Shown piece by piece: positions 6,216 to 12,743 of a DNA stretch of 12,743 nt. How positions within the stretch are numbered: the first letter of the stretch is position 1; the number at the start of each line of letters is the position of its first letter. The position numbers and the translations under genes were made by a program. This DNA is from Chloroflexota bacterium. Its GTDB lineage: Bacteria; Chloroflexota; Dormibacteria; Aeolococcales; Aeolococcaceae. The notes under the pieces are model-generated. The model made no database searches. It was not told the DNA's origin and saw only the letters and a list, made by a program, of their open reading frames with translations. The stretch spans positions 1-12,743 of the forward strand of contig DNAU01000203.1 of NCBI GenBank assembly GCA_003491925.1. The letters run 5' to 3'.

Positions 6216-8309
6216 ATGGCCGCGCCCGGACATCGCTTCTCCGCCTGGGACGGCACTCAGGAGCCGCTCGGACCGGACATCGAAGAGCTCTTCGGCCGCC
6301 TCAGCGAGGACGTCTTCCACGGCTGGGACTTCGAGGCGGCGCTGCGCCGGCTGCTCGAGCAGGGATGGCGGGACGGGCAGGGCAAGCGACTGGTCGGCAT
6401 GGAGGAGATGCTCGAGCAGCTGCGCCGCCGCCGGCAGGCGCAGCTGGAGCGATTCAACCTCGATTCGGTGTTCGAGGACATGCGCGAGAAGCTGGATCGG
6501 GTGATCTCCCAGGAGCGCAGGGGGATCCAGGCGCGGCTCGACCAGGCGCCGGACGGCGGGCGTCGCGTGCTCGAGCGGGTCGCCGCGGAGCGGCGCCGGC
6601 AGCTCGACGAGCTCCCCCCCGACCCCGGGGGCGCCATCCGGAGGCTGCGCGACTACGAGTTCATGGACAGCCGGGCCGAGGCTGCCTACCAGCGCCTCCT
6701 CGACGAGATCCGGCGCAACGTCGTCGACTCCCACTTCCGGGAGATGACCCGGTCGATGCAGGCCATGTCCGGCGCCGAGATGGCCGAGCTGCGAGAGATG
6801 GCCGCCGACCTCAACCGCCTGCTCCGCCAGAAGCTCGACGGCGGGTCCGAGGCCGAGCTGCAGCGCAGCTACGAGAGGTTCCGGGAACGCTGGGGACGGA
6901 TGTTCCCCAACGCCCCGGAGAGCTTCGAGGAGTTCGTCGAGCAGCTGATGCGCCAGATGGCCCGGATGGACTCGCTGCTCCAATCCCTCTCTCCGGAAAT
7001 GCGCCGGGAGCTGGAGTCGGTGATCGAGTCCGTCTTCGACGACCCGGCGCTGCAGCAGACCCTCGCCGAGCTGGCGGGAACCCTCGAGTCCCTCTCGCCG
7101 CGGGCGCGGCTGGGCAGCCGCTACGGCTTCTTCGGTGACCAGGAGGTGTCCCTCGAGGAGGCGATGGGGCTGATGGATCGGCTCCAGTCGATGGAGGAGC
7201 TGGAGGGCGAGCTGCGTGGCGCCCTGCGGGGCGAACCCCTCGGCGAGCAGGCCCTCGACCGGCTGCGCGAGATGCTCGGGGAGAACGCCGCGAGAAGCCT
7301 CGCCGGGATGCGCCGGCTGGTCGAGGAGCTGGAGGGGCGGGGCCTCATCGAGCGCAGTGCCGAGGGGATGCAGCTCACCGCGAGAGGGATGCGCAAGATC
7401 GGGCAGAAGGCGCTCGGCGATCTCTTCGGCCGGCTTCGCCGGGATCGCTTCGGCGAGCACGACCTGATCCGCCTCGGGCACGGAGGGGAGCGCGGCGACG
7501 ACAGCAAGCGGTACGAGTTCGGAGACCCCTTCGACCTCGACGTGCAGGCGACGGTGATGAACGCCCTCAGCCGGGAGGCCGAGGGCCGGGACGAGGATGA
7601 CCCCGGGCAGGGGGAGACGGGCCGCGGGCTTCGCCGGACAGCTCGCCGCCGCGACGCGGCCCCCGGCCCCGGAGCAGGACGGGTGCCGCGACTCGACCCC
7701 CAGGACTTCTCGGTGCACCGCACCGAGTCGATGACCCGCTGCGCGACCGTGCTGATGCTCGACATGAGCCGGTCGATGCCGCTGCGCGGTTACTTCTACG
7801 CCGCCAAGAAGGTGGCGCTGGCCCTCGATTCGCTGATCCGCAGCCAGTACCCGCGCGATTCCCTCACCGTGGTCGGCTTCAGCGACTTGGCGCGGGAGAT
7901 CCCGCCTCGGGCGATCTCCCAGCTCTCGGTCAACGAGTACGTGTACGGGACCAACCTCCAGCACGCCCTGATGCTGGCGCGCCGCATCCTGGGCCGGACC
8001 CACGCCGAGAACAAGCAGGTGATCATCGTGAGCGACGGCGAGCCGACCGCCCACATCGAGAACGGGCGACCCGTCTTCTCCTATCCGCCCCTTCCCGAGA
8101 CGTTCGCCAAGACCCTCACCGAGGTGCGTCGCTGCACGCTGGAGAAGATCGTCATCAACACCTTCATGCTCGAGTCGAACCACCAGCTGGTGCGGTTCGT
8201 CAACCAGATGACCCGGCTCAATCACGGGCGGGCGTTCTTCATCAGCCCCGATCGTCTGGGTGACTACGTGCTCGTCGACTACGTCCGGTCGCGGCCTCGG
8301 GCCGCCTGA
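6216..8309 (+). CDS. VWA-domain (MIDAS) protein, COG4867-like, partner of the AAA+ ATPase
   Basis: 697 aa. Residues about 1-450 are highly charged, Arg/Glu/Leu-rich and predicted mostly helical, with coiled-coil-like runs (for example LLEQGWRDGQGKRLVGMEEM, LEQLRRRRQAQLERF). A low-complexity Gly/Arg/Asp linker follows (about 453-487). The C-terminal von Willebrand A domain has a complete metal-ion-dependent adhesion site: D516-x-S518-x-S520 (DMSRS), T579 (YGTNLQ) and D607 (VSDGEP). There is no signal peptide or membrane segment, so it is cytoplasmic. This layout (large helical N-part, C-terminal VWA, upstream AAA+ gene) fits the uncharacterised actinobacterial COG4867 group. In the MoxR/chelatase class, the VWA subunit binds the ATPase ring and its MIDAS coordinates a client carboxylate. 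The client here is unknown. The gene is translationally coupled to the ATPase gene. Confidence 0.85.
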   Translation: MAAPGHRFSAWDGTQEPLGPDIEELFGRLSEDVFHGWDFEAALRRLLEQGWRDGQGKRLVGMEEMLEQLRRRRQAQLERFNLDSVFEDMREKLDRVISQERRGIQARLDQAPDGGRRVLERVAAERRRQLDELPPDPGGAIRRLRDYEFMDSRAEAAYQRLLDEIRRNVVDSHFREMTRSMQAMSGAEMAELREMAADLNRLLRQKLDGGSEAELQRSYERFRERWGRMFPNAPESFEEFVEQLMRQMARMDSLLQSLSPEMRRELESVIESVFDDPALQQTLAELAGTLESLSPRARLGSRYGFFGDQEVSLEEAMGLMDRLQSMEELEGELRGALRGEPLGEQALDRLREMLGENAARSLAGMRRLVEELEGRGLIERSAEGMQLTARGMRKIGQKALGDLFGRLRRDRFGEHDLIRLGHGGERGDDSKRYEFGDPFDLDVQATVMNALSREAEGRDEDDPGQGETGRGLRRTARRRDAAPGPGAGRVPRLDPQDFSVHRTESMTRCATVLMLDMSRSMPLRGYFYAAKKVALALDSLIRSQYPRDSLTVVGFSDLAREIPPRAISQLSVNEYVYGTNLQHALMLARRILGRTHAENKQVIIVSDGEPTAHIENGRPVFSYPPLPETFAKTLTEVRRCTLEKIVINTFMLESNHQLVRFVNQMTRLNHGRAFFISPDRLGDYVLVDYVRSRPRAA

Positions 8310-8329
8310 GGCAGCCGCGCCCCGCCGGC

Positions 8330-8359
8330 TTGACGGGCGGCCTCATGGTAAGGTACCTT
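8330..8359 (+). promoter_or_regulatory. Promoter of the ABC exporter operon (leaderless)
   Basis: TTGACG (8330-8335) matches the -35 consensus at 5 of 6 positions. An 18-bp spacer leads to TACCTT (8354-8359), which fits TANNNT. The start would fall about 7-8 nt downstream, at or next to ATG 8368, and no Shine-Dalgarno is present, so a leaderless mRNA is inferred. This is the best-formed promoter in the window. Confidence 0.6.
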
Positions 8360-8363
8360 GACA
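8346..8363. promoter_or_regulatory. Palindromic operator candidate overlapping the ABC-operon -10 element
   Basis: The core AAGGTACCTT (8350-8359) is a perfect 10-bp palindrome. Outer bases TG and CA extend the symmetry to 7 of 9 pairs over TGGTAAGGTACCTTGACA. It is strikingly A/T-rich for this genome and covers the -10 element, the usual place for a dimeric repressor (TetR, MarR or PadR type). No regulator gene is in the window, so the cognate factor is unknown. A CTTGAC direct repeat (8329-8334 and 8357-8362) flanks it. Confidence 0.5.
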
Positions 8364-8367
8364 AGCC

Positions 8368-9156
8368 ATGAGTGTCAGCCAGACCGCGCCCGGCCCTCCG
8401 CCTCCCCCCGCCCCGCCCGCTCCCGAGCTCGTCCCCATCGCCGCGCGGACGGTCGGGGCCGTCAAGGTCTACGGCCGCGGTGAGACCGCGGTCCGGGCCC
8501 TGGACGGGATCAGCGCCGACTTCGTCTCACACCAGTTCACGGCCATCATGGGGGCGTCGGGCTCGGGGAAGTCCACCCTTCTCCACTGCCTCGCGGGGCT
8601 CGACCGGCTCACCAGCGGGCAGACCTTCATCGCGGGATACGAGTTGGGCCGGCTCACCGATCGCCAGCTCACCCTGCTCCGCCGCGAGAAGGTCGGCTTC
8701 ATCTTCCAGTCCCTCAACCTGGTGCCCACGCTCAACGCGCTCGACAACATCGTCCTGCCGCTCACCATCGCCGGCCGGAAGCCGGAGCCGGGGGTGGTCG
8801 AGGGAGTGGTGCAGATGACCGGCCTTGCCGATCGTCTCAAGCACCGTCCGGGGGAGCTCTCCGGCGGCCAGCAGCAGCGGGTGGCCGCGGCCAGGGCGCT
8901 GGTGAGCCGGCCCGAGATCATCTTCGCCGACGAGCCTACCGGGAACCTCGATTCCAAGGCCGGGGGCGAGCTGCTGGCGTTCCTGCGCAAGGCCGTGGAC
9001 ACCCTCGGCCAGACCATCGTCATAGTCACCCATGACCCCTTCGCCGCCTCACACGCGGACCGCGTGATCTTCCTCGCCGACGGGCGGGTCGTTCAGGAGA
9101 TGCGCTCGCCCACCGCGGACTCCATCCTCGCGGTGGTCCGCCACCTGGGCGACTGA
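8368..9156 (+). CDS. ABC transporter ATP-binding protein, MacB/LolD type
   Basis: 262 aa. A Pro/Ala-rich N-terminal extension of about 25 residues precedes a standard nucleotide-binding domain: Walker [10 protein letters not shown] (62-70, K68), Q-loop in [17 protein letters not shown], signature LSGGQ (164-168) followed by [10 protein letters not shown], Walker B IIFADEP with catalytic E189, D-loop GNLDSK, and H-loop H222 (VTHDP). All ATPase residues are intact. The [17 protein letters not shown] stretch and the paired FtsX-type permease place it in the MacB/LolD/FtsE (type VII) group, which drives export or mechanotransmission of substrates such as lipoproteins, antibiotics or peptides from the cytoplasmic face. 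The permease follows 54 bp downstream. ATG 8368 is chosen because the promoter -10 lies 8 nt upstream, leaving no room for an earlier start. The substrate is not predictable. Confidence 0.93.
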   Translation: MSVSQTAPGPPPPPAPPAPELVPIAARTVGAVKVYGRGETAVRALDGISADFVSHQFTAIMGASGSGKSTLLHCLAGLDRLTSGQTFIAGYELGRLTDRQLTLLRREKVGFIFQSLNLVPTLNALDNIVLPLTIAGRKPEPGVVEGVVQMTGLADRLKHRPGELSGGQQQRVAAARALVSRPEIIFADEPTGNLDSKAGGELLAFLRKAVDTLGQTIVIVTHDPFAASHADRVIFLADGRVVQEMRSPTADSILAVVRHLGD

Positions 9157-9201
9157 GCCGGTGTCCGGAGTTCAGTCGAGCCCGTCGCGGCCGGGGCCCG
9201 T

Positions 9202-9206
9202 GAGGG
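9202..9206 (+). promoter_or_regulatory. Shine-Dalgarno of the permease gene
   Basis: GAGGG lies 4 nt before ATG 9211. The spacing is a little short. The preceding 54-bp gap (9157-9210) holds no other recognisable element. Confidence 0.4.
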
Positions 9207-9210
9207 TCTG

Positions 9211-11751
9211 ATGTTCAAGGTCAGCCTGCGCAGCCTGCTGAGCCACAAGCTCCGGCTCGCGTTGACGGCGACCGCCATCATCCTCGGGGTGACCTTCGTC
9301 GCCGGGACGCTGGTCCTCACCGACACCATCCGCAACACCTTCGAGGGCGTCCTCAGCAACGTCGACAAGGGCGTGGCCGTGCAGGTGAAGGGCGCCACGC
9401 CCGCCACCCCGTCCGGGCGCCTCCTCAACCAGAACCTGCCCCTCCCCGAGTCCGTGCTCGCCCGAGTCCAGAAGGTGTCCGGGGTTGCCGACGCGGTCGG
9501 GGTGGTCGAGCGCTCCGGGGTCTCGCTGCTCCAGAACGGGCAGGTGGTGGGGGCCACCGACCACGCGGCCATGCTGGGCCTCAACTGGGTCTCGGACAGC
9601 CAGCTCTCCAGCTTCGAGCTCACCTCGGGGACCGCTCCGCGGTCCGCCGACGAGGTGGTCATCAACGCCCGCGCCGCCACCAACGGGCACCTGGCCGTGG
9701 GCCAGCAGATCCAGGTGAGCTTCGAGGCCTCCGCCGCCCAGCCCTTCGTGATCAGTGGCATCGCCACCTTCGGCGGGCAGGCCAGCATCGCGACCGAGGG
9801 CTTTGCCCTCTTCACCCTGCCGACCGCGGAGAGCCTCCTCGAGGCCAACAACACCTTCGACGTCATCGACGTCAGCGCCCAATCCGGGGTCACCGACCTC
9901 CAACTCCGCGACCGGGTGGCCTCCGCCCTGAGCGGGACCGGCGTCCAGGTTCAGACCGGCGCCCAGGCCGCCTCGGAGACCGAGCAGAACGCGGTCACCG
10001 ACATCAACGAGTTCATCGGGACGCCGCTCCTGGTGTTCGCCTTCGTCGCGGTCTTCGTGGGGAGCTTCCTGATCGCCAACACCTTCAGCATCCTGGTGGC
10101 CCAGCGGACCCAGGAGCTGGCCCTGCTGCGCGCGCTGGGGGCGACCCGAGGCCAGGTCTTCACCGAGGTCATCACCGAGGCGGCCCTGACCGGTGTGCTC
10201 GCCTCGCTGGTCGGCTTCCTGCTCGGCATCCTGGTCGCGGACGGGCTCATTCACCTGGTGGGCTCGTCCGCCAAGCTGAGCGTGCAGCCGGACGCCCTGA
10301 TCACCTCGGTGCTGGTCGGCACCATCATCACCGTCATCGCGGCCGCGCTCCCGGCCCGGCGGGCCACCCGGATCGCGCCCGTGGCCGCGTTGCGCGAGGC
10401 CCAGCCCGAGTTCCAGGGGCTGCCGCGGGTCCGGATCGCCTGCGGCCTCCTGCTCTTCCTGGGGGGCACGGCCGGGCTGCTCCAGAGCCTTTTCACGGCC
10501 ACCGCGACCTCGGGGCCCAACCTCTCGGTGCTCGGGCTGTCGGTGCTCGGCATCTTCCTGGGGACGGCGCTGCTGGCGCCGATCCTGGTCCGCCCGGTGG
10601 CCACGGTCCTCGGGTGGCCGGCGCGCTTTCGCGGTGCCCCGGGCCGGCTGGCCGGGGAGAACGCCCGGCGCAACCCGCGCCGCACCGCTCTCACCTCGGC
10701 CGCGCTGATGATCGGGCTGGCCCTGGTCACCGCGGTCGCGGTGATCACCGACTCGGTCGAGGCGAGCATCAACCAGGCGCTGGACGGCACGGTCAAGGCC
10801 CAGCTGGTGGTGATCGCGGAGGGGAGCGGAGCGTTCAGCCCGGAGGTCGCCTCCACCCTGCGGGCCGACCCCAGGCTGACCGACGTCTCTGAGATCAGGG
10901 GCAGCGACGTCCTGGTCGGCGACATCGAGACCAACGTCATCGGCCTCGACACCAGCAACGTCAGCAGGATCTTCAGCTTCAGCATGACCCAGGGCTCCGC
11001 CGCGAGCATCGCGACCGGCGACACCACGATCGTGGACTCGACCGAGGCGGCGACTGAGAACATCCACCTCGGCAGCGTGGTCACGATGACCTTTCCCAAC
11101 GGGGACAAGGTGACCATGACCGTCGGAGGCATCTACACGCCGGACGCGCTCATCAGCGGTTACCTGGTCTCACTGGGCACGCTGAACCCCCACCTCACCA
11201 CCGCGCGCGACTCCGACGTCGCGCTCAATCCGGCCCCGGGCGTCTCGGTCGCCAGCGCCGACGCATCGATGCTCAACGACCTGAGGGCCTACCCGCAGCT
11301 GAGCGGCCTCACCAAGACCCAGTACAAGAACCTGATCAGCGCCGGGCTCAACACCTTCCTCAACCTGATCTACGTCCTGCTCGGGCTGGCCATCATCATC
11401 GCCGTGGTCGGCATCGTCAACACCCTCGCGCTCAGCGTCCTGGAGCGCACCCGAGAGCTCGGGCTGCTGCGTGCCCTGGGGATGACCCGGGGCCAGACCC
11501 GCGAGATGGTGGCATGGGAGTCCGTCATCATCGCCCTGCTGGGGGCGGTCCTCGGCCTCGCGGTCGGCGCCGGGTTGGGGATCGCCCTGGTGAGCTCGCT
11601 GCATAGCGACGGGATCAGCCAGACCGCCGTCCCGGGCAACAACCTGATCCTCTACGCCGTCGCCGCCGCCCTGTTCGGGATCATCGCCTCCATCTTCCCG
11701 GCGATCCGGGCCTCGCGGGTCGACATCCTGCGCGCGGTGACCAGCGAGTAA
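9211..11751 (+). CDS. ABC transporter permease with two FtsX domains (10 TM)
   Basis: 846 aa. Inferred topology: TM1 (about 13-35), an extracytoplasmic MacB_PCD-like domain (about 40-262), FtsX domain 1 (268-396; three TMs, cytoplasmic motif QRTQELALLRALGATRGQV), a two-helix linker (about 411-465), TM7 (about 493-515) after the basic stretch RRNPRRT, a second extracytoplasmic domain (about 520-705), and FtsX domain 2 (708-846; three TMs, ERTRELGLLRALGMTRGQT). The two halves are an internal duplication, with near-identical coupling-helix motifs RELxLLRALGxTRGQ that would contact the ATPase. One polypeptide can therefore supply both permease halves, unlike dimeric MacB. Length and layout match the long actinobacterial MacB-like permeases. 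Together with the upstream ATPase it probably forms a complete exporter or mechanotransmission machine. No membrane-fusion protein or outer-membrane partner gene is present, consistent with a monoderm envelope. Confidence 0.92.
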   Translation: MFKVSLRSLLSHKLRLALTATAIILGVTFVAGTLVLTDTIRNTFEGVLSNVDKGVAVQVKGATPATPSGRLLNQNLPLPESVLARVQKVSGVADAVGVVERSGVSLLQNGQVVGATDHAAMLGLNWVSDSQLSSFELTSGTAPRSADEVVINARAATNGHLAVGQQIQVSFEASAAQPFVISGIATFGGQASIATEGFALFTLPTAESLLEANNTFDVIDVSAQSGVTDLQLRDRVASALSGTGVQVQTGAQAASETEQNAVTDINEFIGTPLLVFAFVAVFVGSFLIANTFSILVAQRTQELALLRALGATRGQVFTEVITEAALTGVLASLVGFLLGILVADGLIHLVGSSAKLSVQPDALITSVLVGTIITVIAAALPARRATRIAPVAALREAQPEFQGLPRVRIACGLLLFLGGTAGLLQSLFTATATSGPNLSVLGLSVLGIFLGTALLAPILVRPVATVLGWPARFRGAPGRLAGENARRNPRRTALTSAALMIGLALVTAVAVITDSVEASINQALDGTVKAQLVVIAEGSGAFSPEVASTLRADPRLTDVSEIRGSDVLVGDIETNVIGLDTSNVSRIFSFSMTQGSAASIATGDTTIVDSTEAATENIHLGSVVTMTFPNGDKVTMTVGGIYTPDALISGYLVSLGTLNPHLTTARDSDVALNPAPGVSVASADASMLNDLRAYPQLSGLTKTQYKNLISAGLNTFLNLIYVLLGLAIIIAVVGIVNTLALSVLERTRELGLLRALGMTRGQTREMVAWESVIIALLGAVLGLAVGAGLGIALVSSLHSDGISQTAVPGNNLILYAVAAALFGIIASIFPAIRASRVDILRAVTSE

Positions 11752-11764
11752 GCGCAACCCCCAA

Positions 11765-11786
11765 GCCGGGAGCCGGGCCTCCCGGC
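11765..11786 (+). terminator. Stem-loop after the ABC operon, terminator candidate
   Basis: GCCGGGAG (11765-11772) and CTCCCGGC (11779-11786) form a perfect 8-bp stem with a 6-nt loop, 13 nt after the permease stop. There is no T-tract after it, so it could act as a non-canonical terminator or an mRNA 3' stabiliser. Confidence 0.45.
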
Positions 11787-11846
11787 GCGGTCGCTCTCGT
11801 GCCTGGCGCTCGCTCCAGCGGGTCATCGCTAGGGCAGACTCGACGC

Positions 11847-12689
11847 ATGCCCGACCCCGCAGACCGGCAGGCGTTCGCCGAGAGGATGCGGCTCCAGCTC
11901 CAGTCGCGCTACCGGGGCGTCGAGGTCGCCATCGATGGCCCGGCCTTCGCGCTGCGACTGCACGGCGCCGGCGTCGACGTGAGCCTGCCCCTCGCGCCGC
12001 TTCACCAGGCCTGCTGTCGCGAACCAGAGCGCAGCGGCAGCCTGATCGCCGACTACGTGCGGCTCGCCGAACGGCAGCTCAGCCCTCGGACCGGCACCGA
12101 GGTCCACCCGAGCCGGCTGGTCTGGTGCGTGCGCGGCACCCGGTACCTCGAGGGCCTCAACCGGGCGACCGAGCTGGTCAGCCGCCCCCTCGGCGCCGCC
12201 ATGGTCGCCTTCGTCGCGGAGGCCCTGCCCGGCTCTCTGATGCGCGGCGTGCCGGCCGCCGACCTGGCCGCCGCGGGTCTCGACGAGACCTCCGCTCGCG
12301 CCCACGCCGACGCCAACACCACAGCCCGTTTCTCGTCCCTGCCGGAGCGCATTCGGGCGGCGGCCCGCATCCCCGCCGACGGCTGGCGGCTGGGCAGCGA
12401 CATCCTCTTCCAGGGCAGCGTGCTGCTGGTGGAGGATGTCCTCGCCGCCTTCGCGGAGCGGTCCGGGGGCGATGTCCTGCTGGCGGTGCCGGACCGGGCC
12501 GAGGTGCTGGCCCTTCCCGCCGGCCTCCCGACCGCAGATCGCTTCCGGATGAGGGTGCTCCGCGCCTGGCGCGAGGCGCCGAACCCGGTCTCCCACGGCA
12601 TCCTGGTCACCGACGGCGTCTCCCTCGTCGAGCTGGGACGCGTCACCCGCCGGCATGGATTCGAGCTGCTGGGCTGGCTCCGCAGCTGA
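11847..12689 (+). CDS. DUF1444-like (YtpQ-type) protein of unknown function
   Basis: 280 aa from ATG 11847 (MPDPADRQAFAERM). The recognisable part is residues about 115-225: AAMVAFVAEALPGSLMRGVP, the DLAAAGLD...A..N segment, GWRLGSDILFQGSVLLVEDV and LLAVPDR (211-217). These match the order in DUF1444/YtpQ proteins, where a predicted (alpha+beta) domain carries a strongly kept V-P-x-R-D/E-like strand, and the length is near the usual 260-270. No catalytic motif, signal peptide or membrane segment is seen, so it should be cytoplasmic. GTG 11799 would add 16 residues of unrelated Gly/Ser/Arg-rich sequence and is less likely. No good Shine-Dalgarno is seen; CAGACT 6 nt before the ATG could be a weak -10 of a leaderless mRNA. 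It lies 95 bp after the permease, separated by a stem-loop, so it is probably its own unit. The family assignment is from memory of motif order, not a search. Confidence 0.6.
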   Translation: MPDPADRQAFAERMRLQLQSRYRGVEVAIDGPAFALRLHGAGVDVSLPLAPLHQACCREPERSGSLIADYVRLAERQLSPRTGTEVHPSRLVWCVRGTRYLEGLNRATELVSRPLGAAMVAFVAEALPGSLMRGVPAADLAAAGLDETSARAHADANTTARFSSLPERIRAAARIPADGWRLGSDILFQGSVLLVEDVLAAFAERSGGDVLLAVPDRAEVLALPAGLPTADRFRMRVLRAWREAPNPVSHGILVTDGVSLVELGRVTRRHGFELLGWLRS

Positions 12690-12701
12690 GGGCGGGGTCA
12701 G

Positions 12702-12743
12702 GTGCCCGACGTGGACCGGCTGCGCGGGGGAGCCGCCAGCGTC
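12702..12743 (+). CDS. Possible start of the next gene (3' truncated by window edge)
   Basis: GTG 12702 opens a frame reading MPDVDRLRGGAASV to the window end, 12 bp after the preceding stop. A G-rich run (GGCGGGG, 12691-12697) sits 4 nt upstream as a possible Shine-Dalgarno. Only 14 codons are visible, so neither reality nor function can be judged. Confidence 0.35.
   Translation, partial: MPDVDRLRGGAASV

Noticed and set aside
5739..8225. An 828-codon open frame on the - strand across the AAA+ and VWA genes.
   Set aside because: Compositional shadow of two well-supported plus-strand genes; it crosses their junction and contains no domain or sensible start context.
8291..8305. GCGGCC-TCG-GGCCGC stem-loop at the end of the VWA gene, as a terminator.
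   Set aside because: It lies within the last codons before the TGA, has only a 3-nt loop and no T-tract. Such GC hairpins are frequent by chance here.
4810..8309. Magnesium or cobalt chelatase operon.
   Set aside because: The ATPase and VWA folds are shared, but there is no large H-subunit (BchH/CobN) or any tetrapyrrole or cobalamin gene, and the helical N-terminal part of the VWA protein shows no recognisable BchD-like AAA+ domain.
8358..8363. A perfect TTGACA hexamer just upstream of the ABC ATPase.
   Set aside because: As a -35 it would put the -10 and the start inside the coding region, and no -10 is found there. The TTGACG at 8330 pairs correctly with TACCTT.
9172..11067. A 631-codon open frame on the - strand opposite the permease.
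   Set aside because: Low-complexity Gly/Asp/Arg/His translation typical of antisense high-GC frames; the plus strand encodes clear FtsX domains.
11799..11846. GTG 11799 as start of the DUF1444-like gene.
   Set aside because: It adds 16 Gly/Ser/Arg-rich residues and starts close behind the terminator-like stem-loop; ATG 11847 gives a more natural N-terminus.
1..12743. Mobile element, CRISPR, toxin-antitoxin or phage-defence island.
   Set aside because: No transposase, integrase, repeat-spacer array, tRNA-flanked insertion or local base-composition shift was seen. The genes are ordinary chromosomal types of uniform composition.

Overview
A high-GC (roughly 70% by eye), gene-dense bacterial chromosome segment with strong G/C third-position bias and no sign of mobile DNA. 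The content is a RecJ exonuclease, a paired COG1239-type AAA+ ATPase and COG4867-type VWA protein, a Cfp30B-like double glyoxalase-fold protein, a secreted TAP-like S33 peptidase and a lone CpaF. This points to an actinobacterium or a high-GC Chloroflexota/Dormibacterota-like soil lineage. The window alone does not decide between them.

Layout. (1) 2-607 is the 3' end of recJ, then a two-domain VOC protein (661-1455), both on +. (2) The minus-strand block holds cpaF (1463-3052), convergent with the VOC gene and only 7 bp away stop to stop, and a secreted alpha/beta-hydrolase (3224-4738). (3) A 71-bp divergent promoter region (4739-4809) separates the hydrolase from a two-gene plus-strand operon: AAA+ ATPase (4810-6204) and VWA/MIDAS protein (6216-8309). 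(4) A well-formed promoter with an embedded palindrome (8330-8367) precedes an ABC exporter operon: MacB/LolD-type ATPase (8368-9156) and 10-TM FtsX-type permease (9211-11751), closed by a GC-rich stem-loop. (5) A DUF1444-like protein (11847-12689) follows, and a possible next gene starts at 12702 and runs off the window.

How they work together. Two units look functionally coupled. The AAA+ ATPase and VWA protein resemble the chelatase/MoxR-VWA class, in which an ATPase remodels a target that the VWA subunit recruits. The ABC ATPase and permease form one exporter or mechanotransmission complex. The other genes look like independent transcription units. Initiation is mixed: the VOC gene and cpaF have strong Shine-Dalgarno sequences, while the hydrolase, the AAA+ gene and the ABC ATPase have a TANNNT -10 element 7-9 nt before the start codon, as expected for leaderless mRNAs.

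No tRNA, rRNA, CRISPR, IS element or integrase was seen, and no gene-free stretch exceeds 300 bases (the longest is 171 bp, 3053-3223). I did not find a clearly new system. The most unusual items are the isolated CpaF with a duplicated Arg/Trp motif in an extra C-terminal tail, the cysteine cluster inside the AAA+ ATPase, and the palindromes embedded in two promoters.
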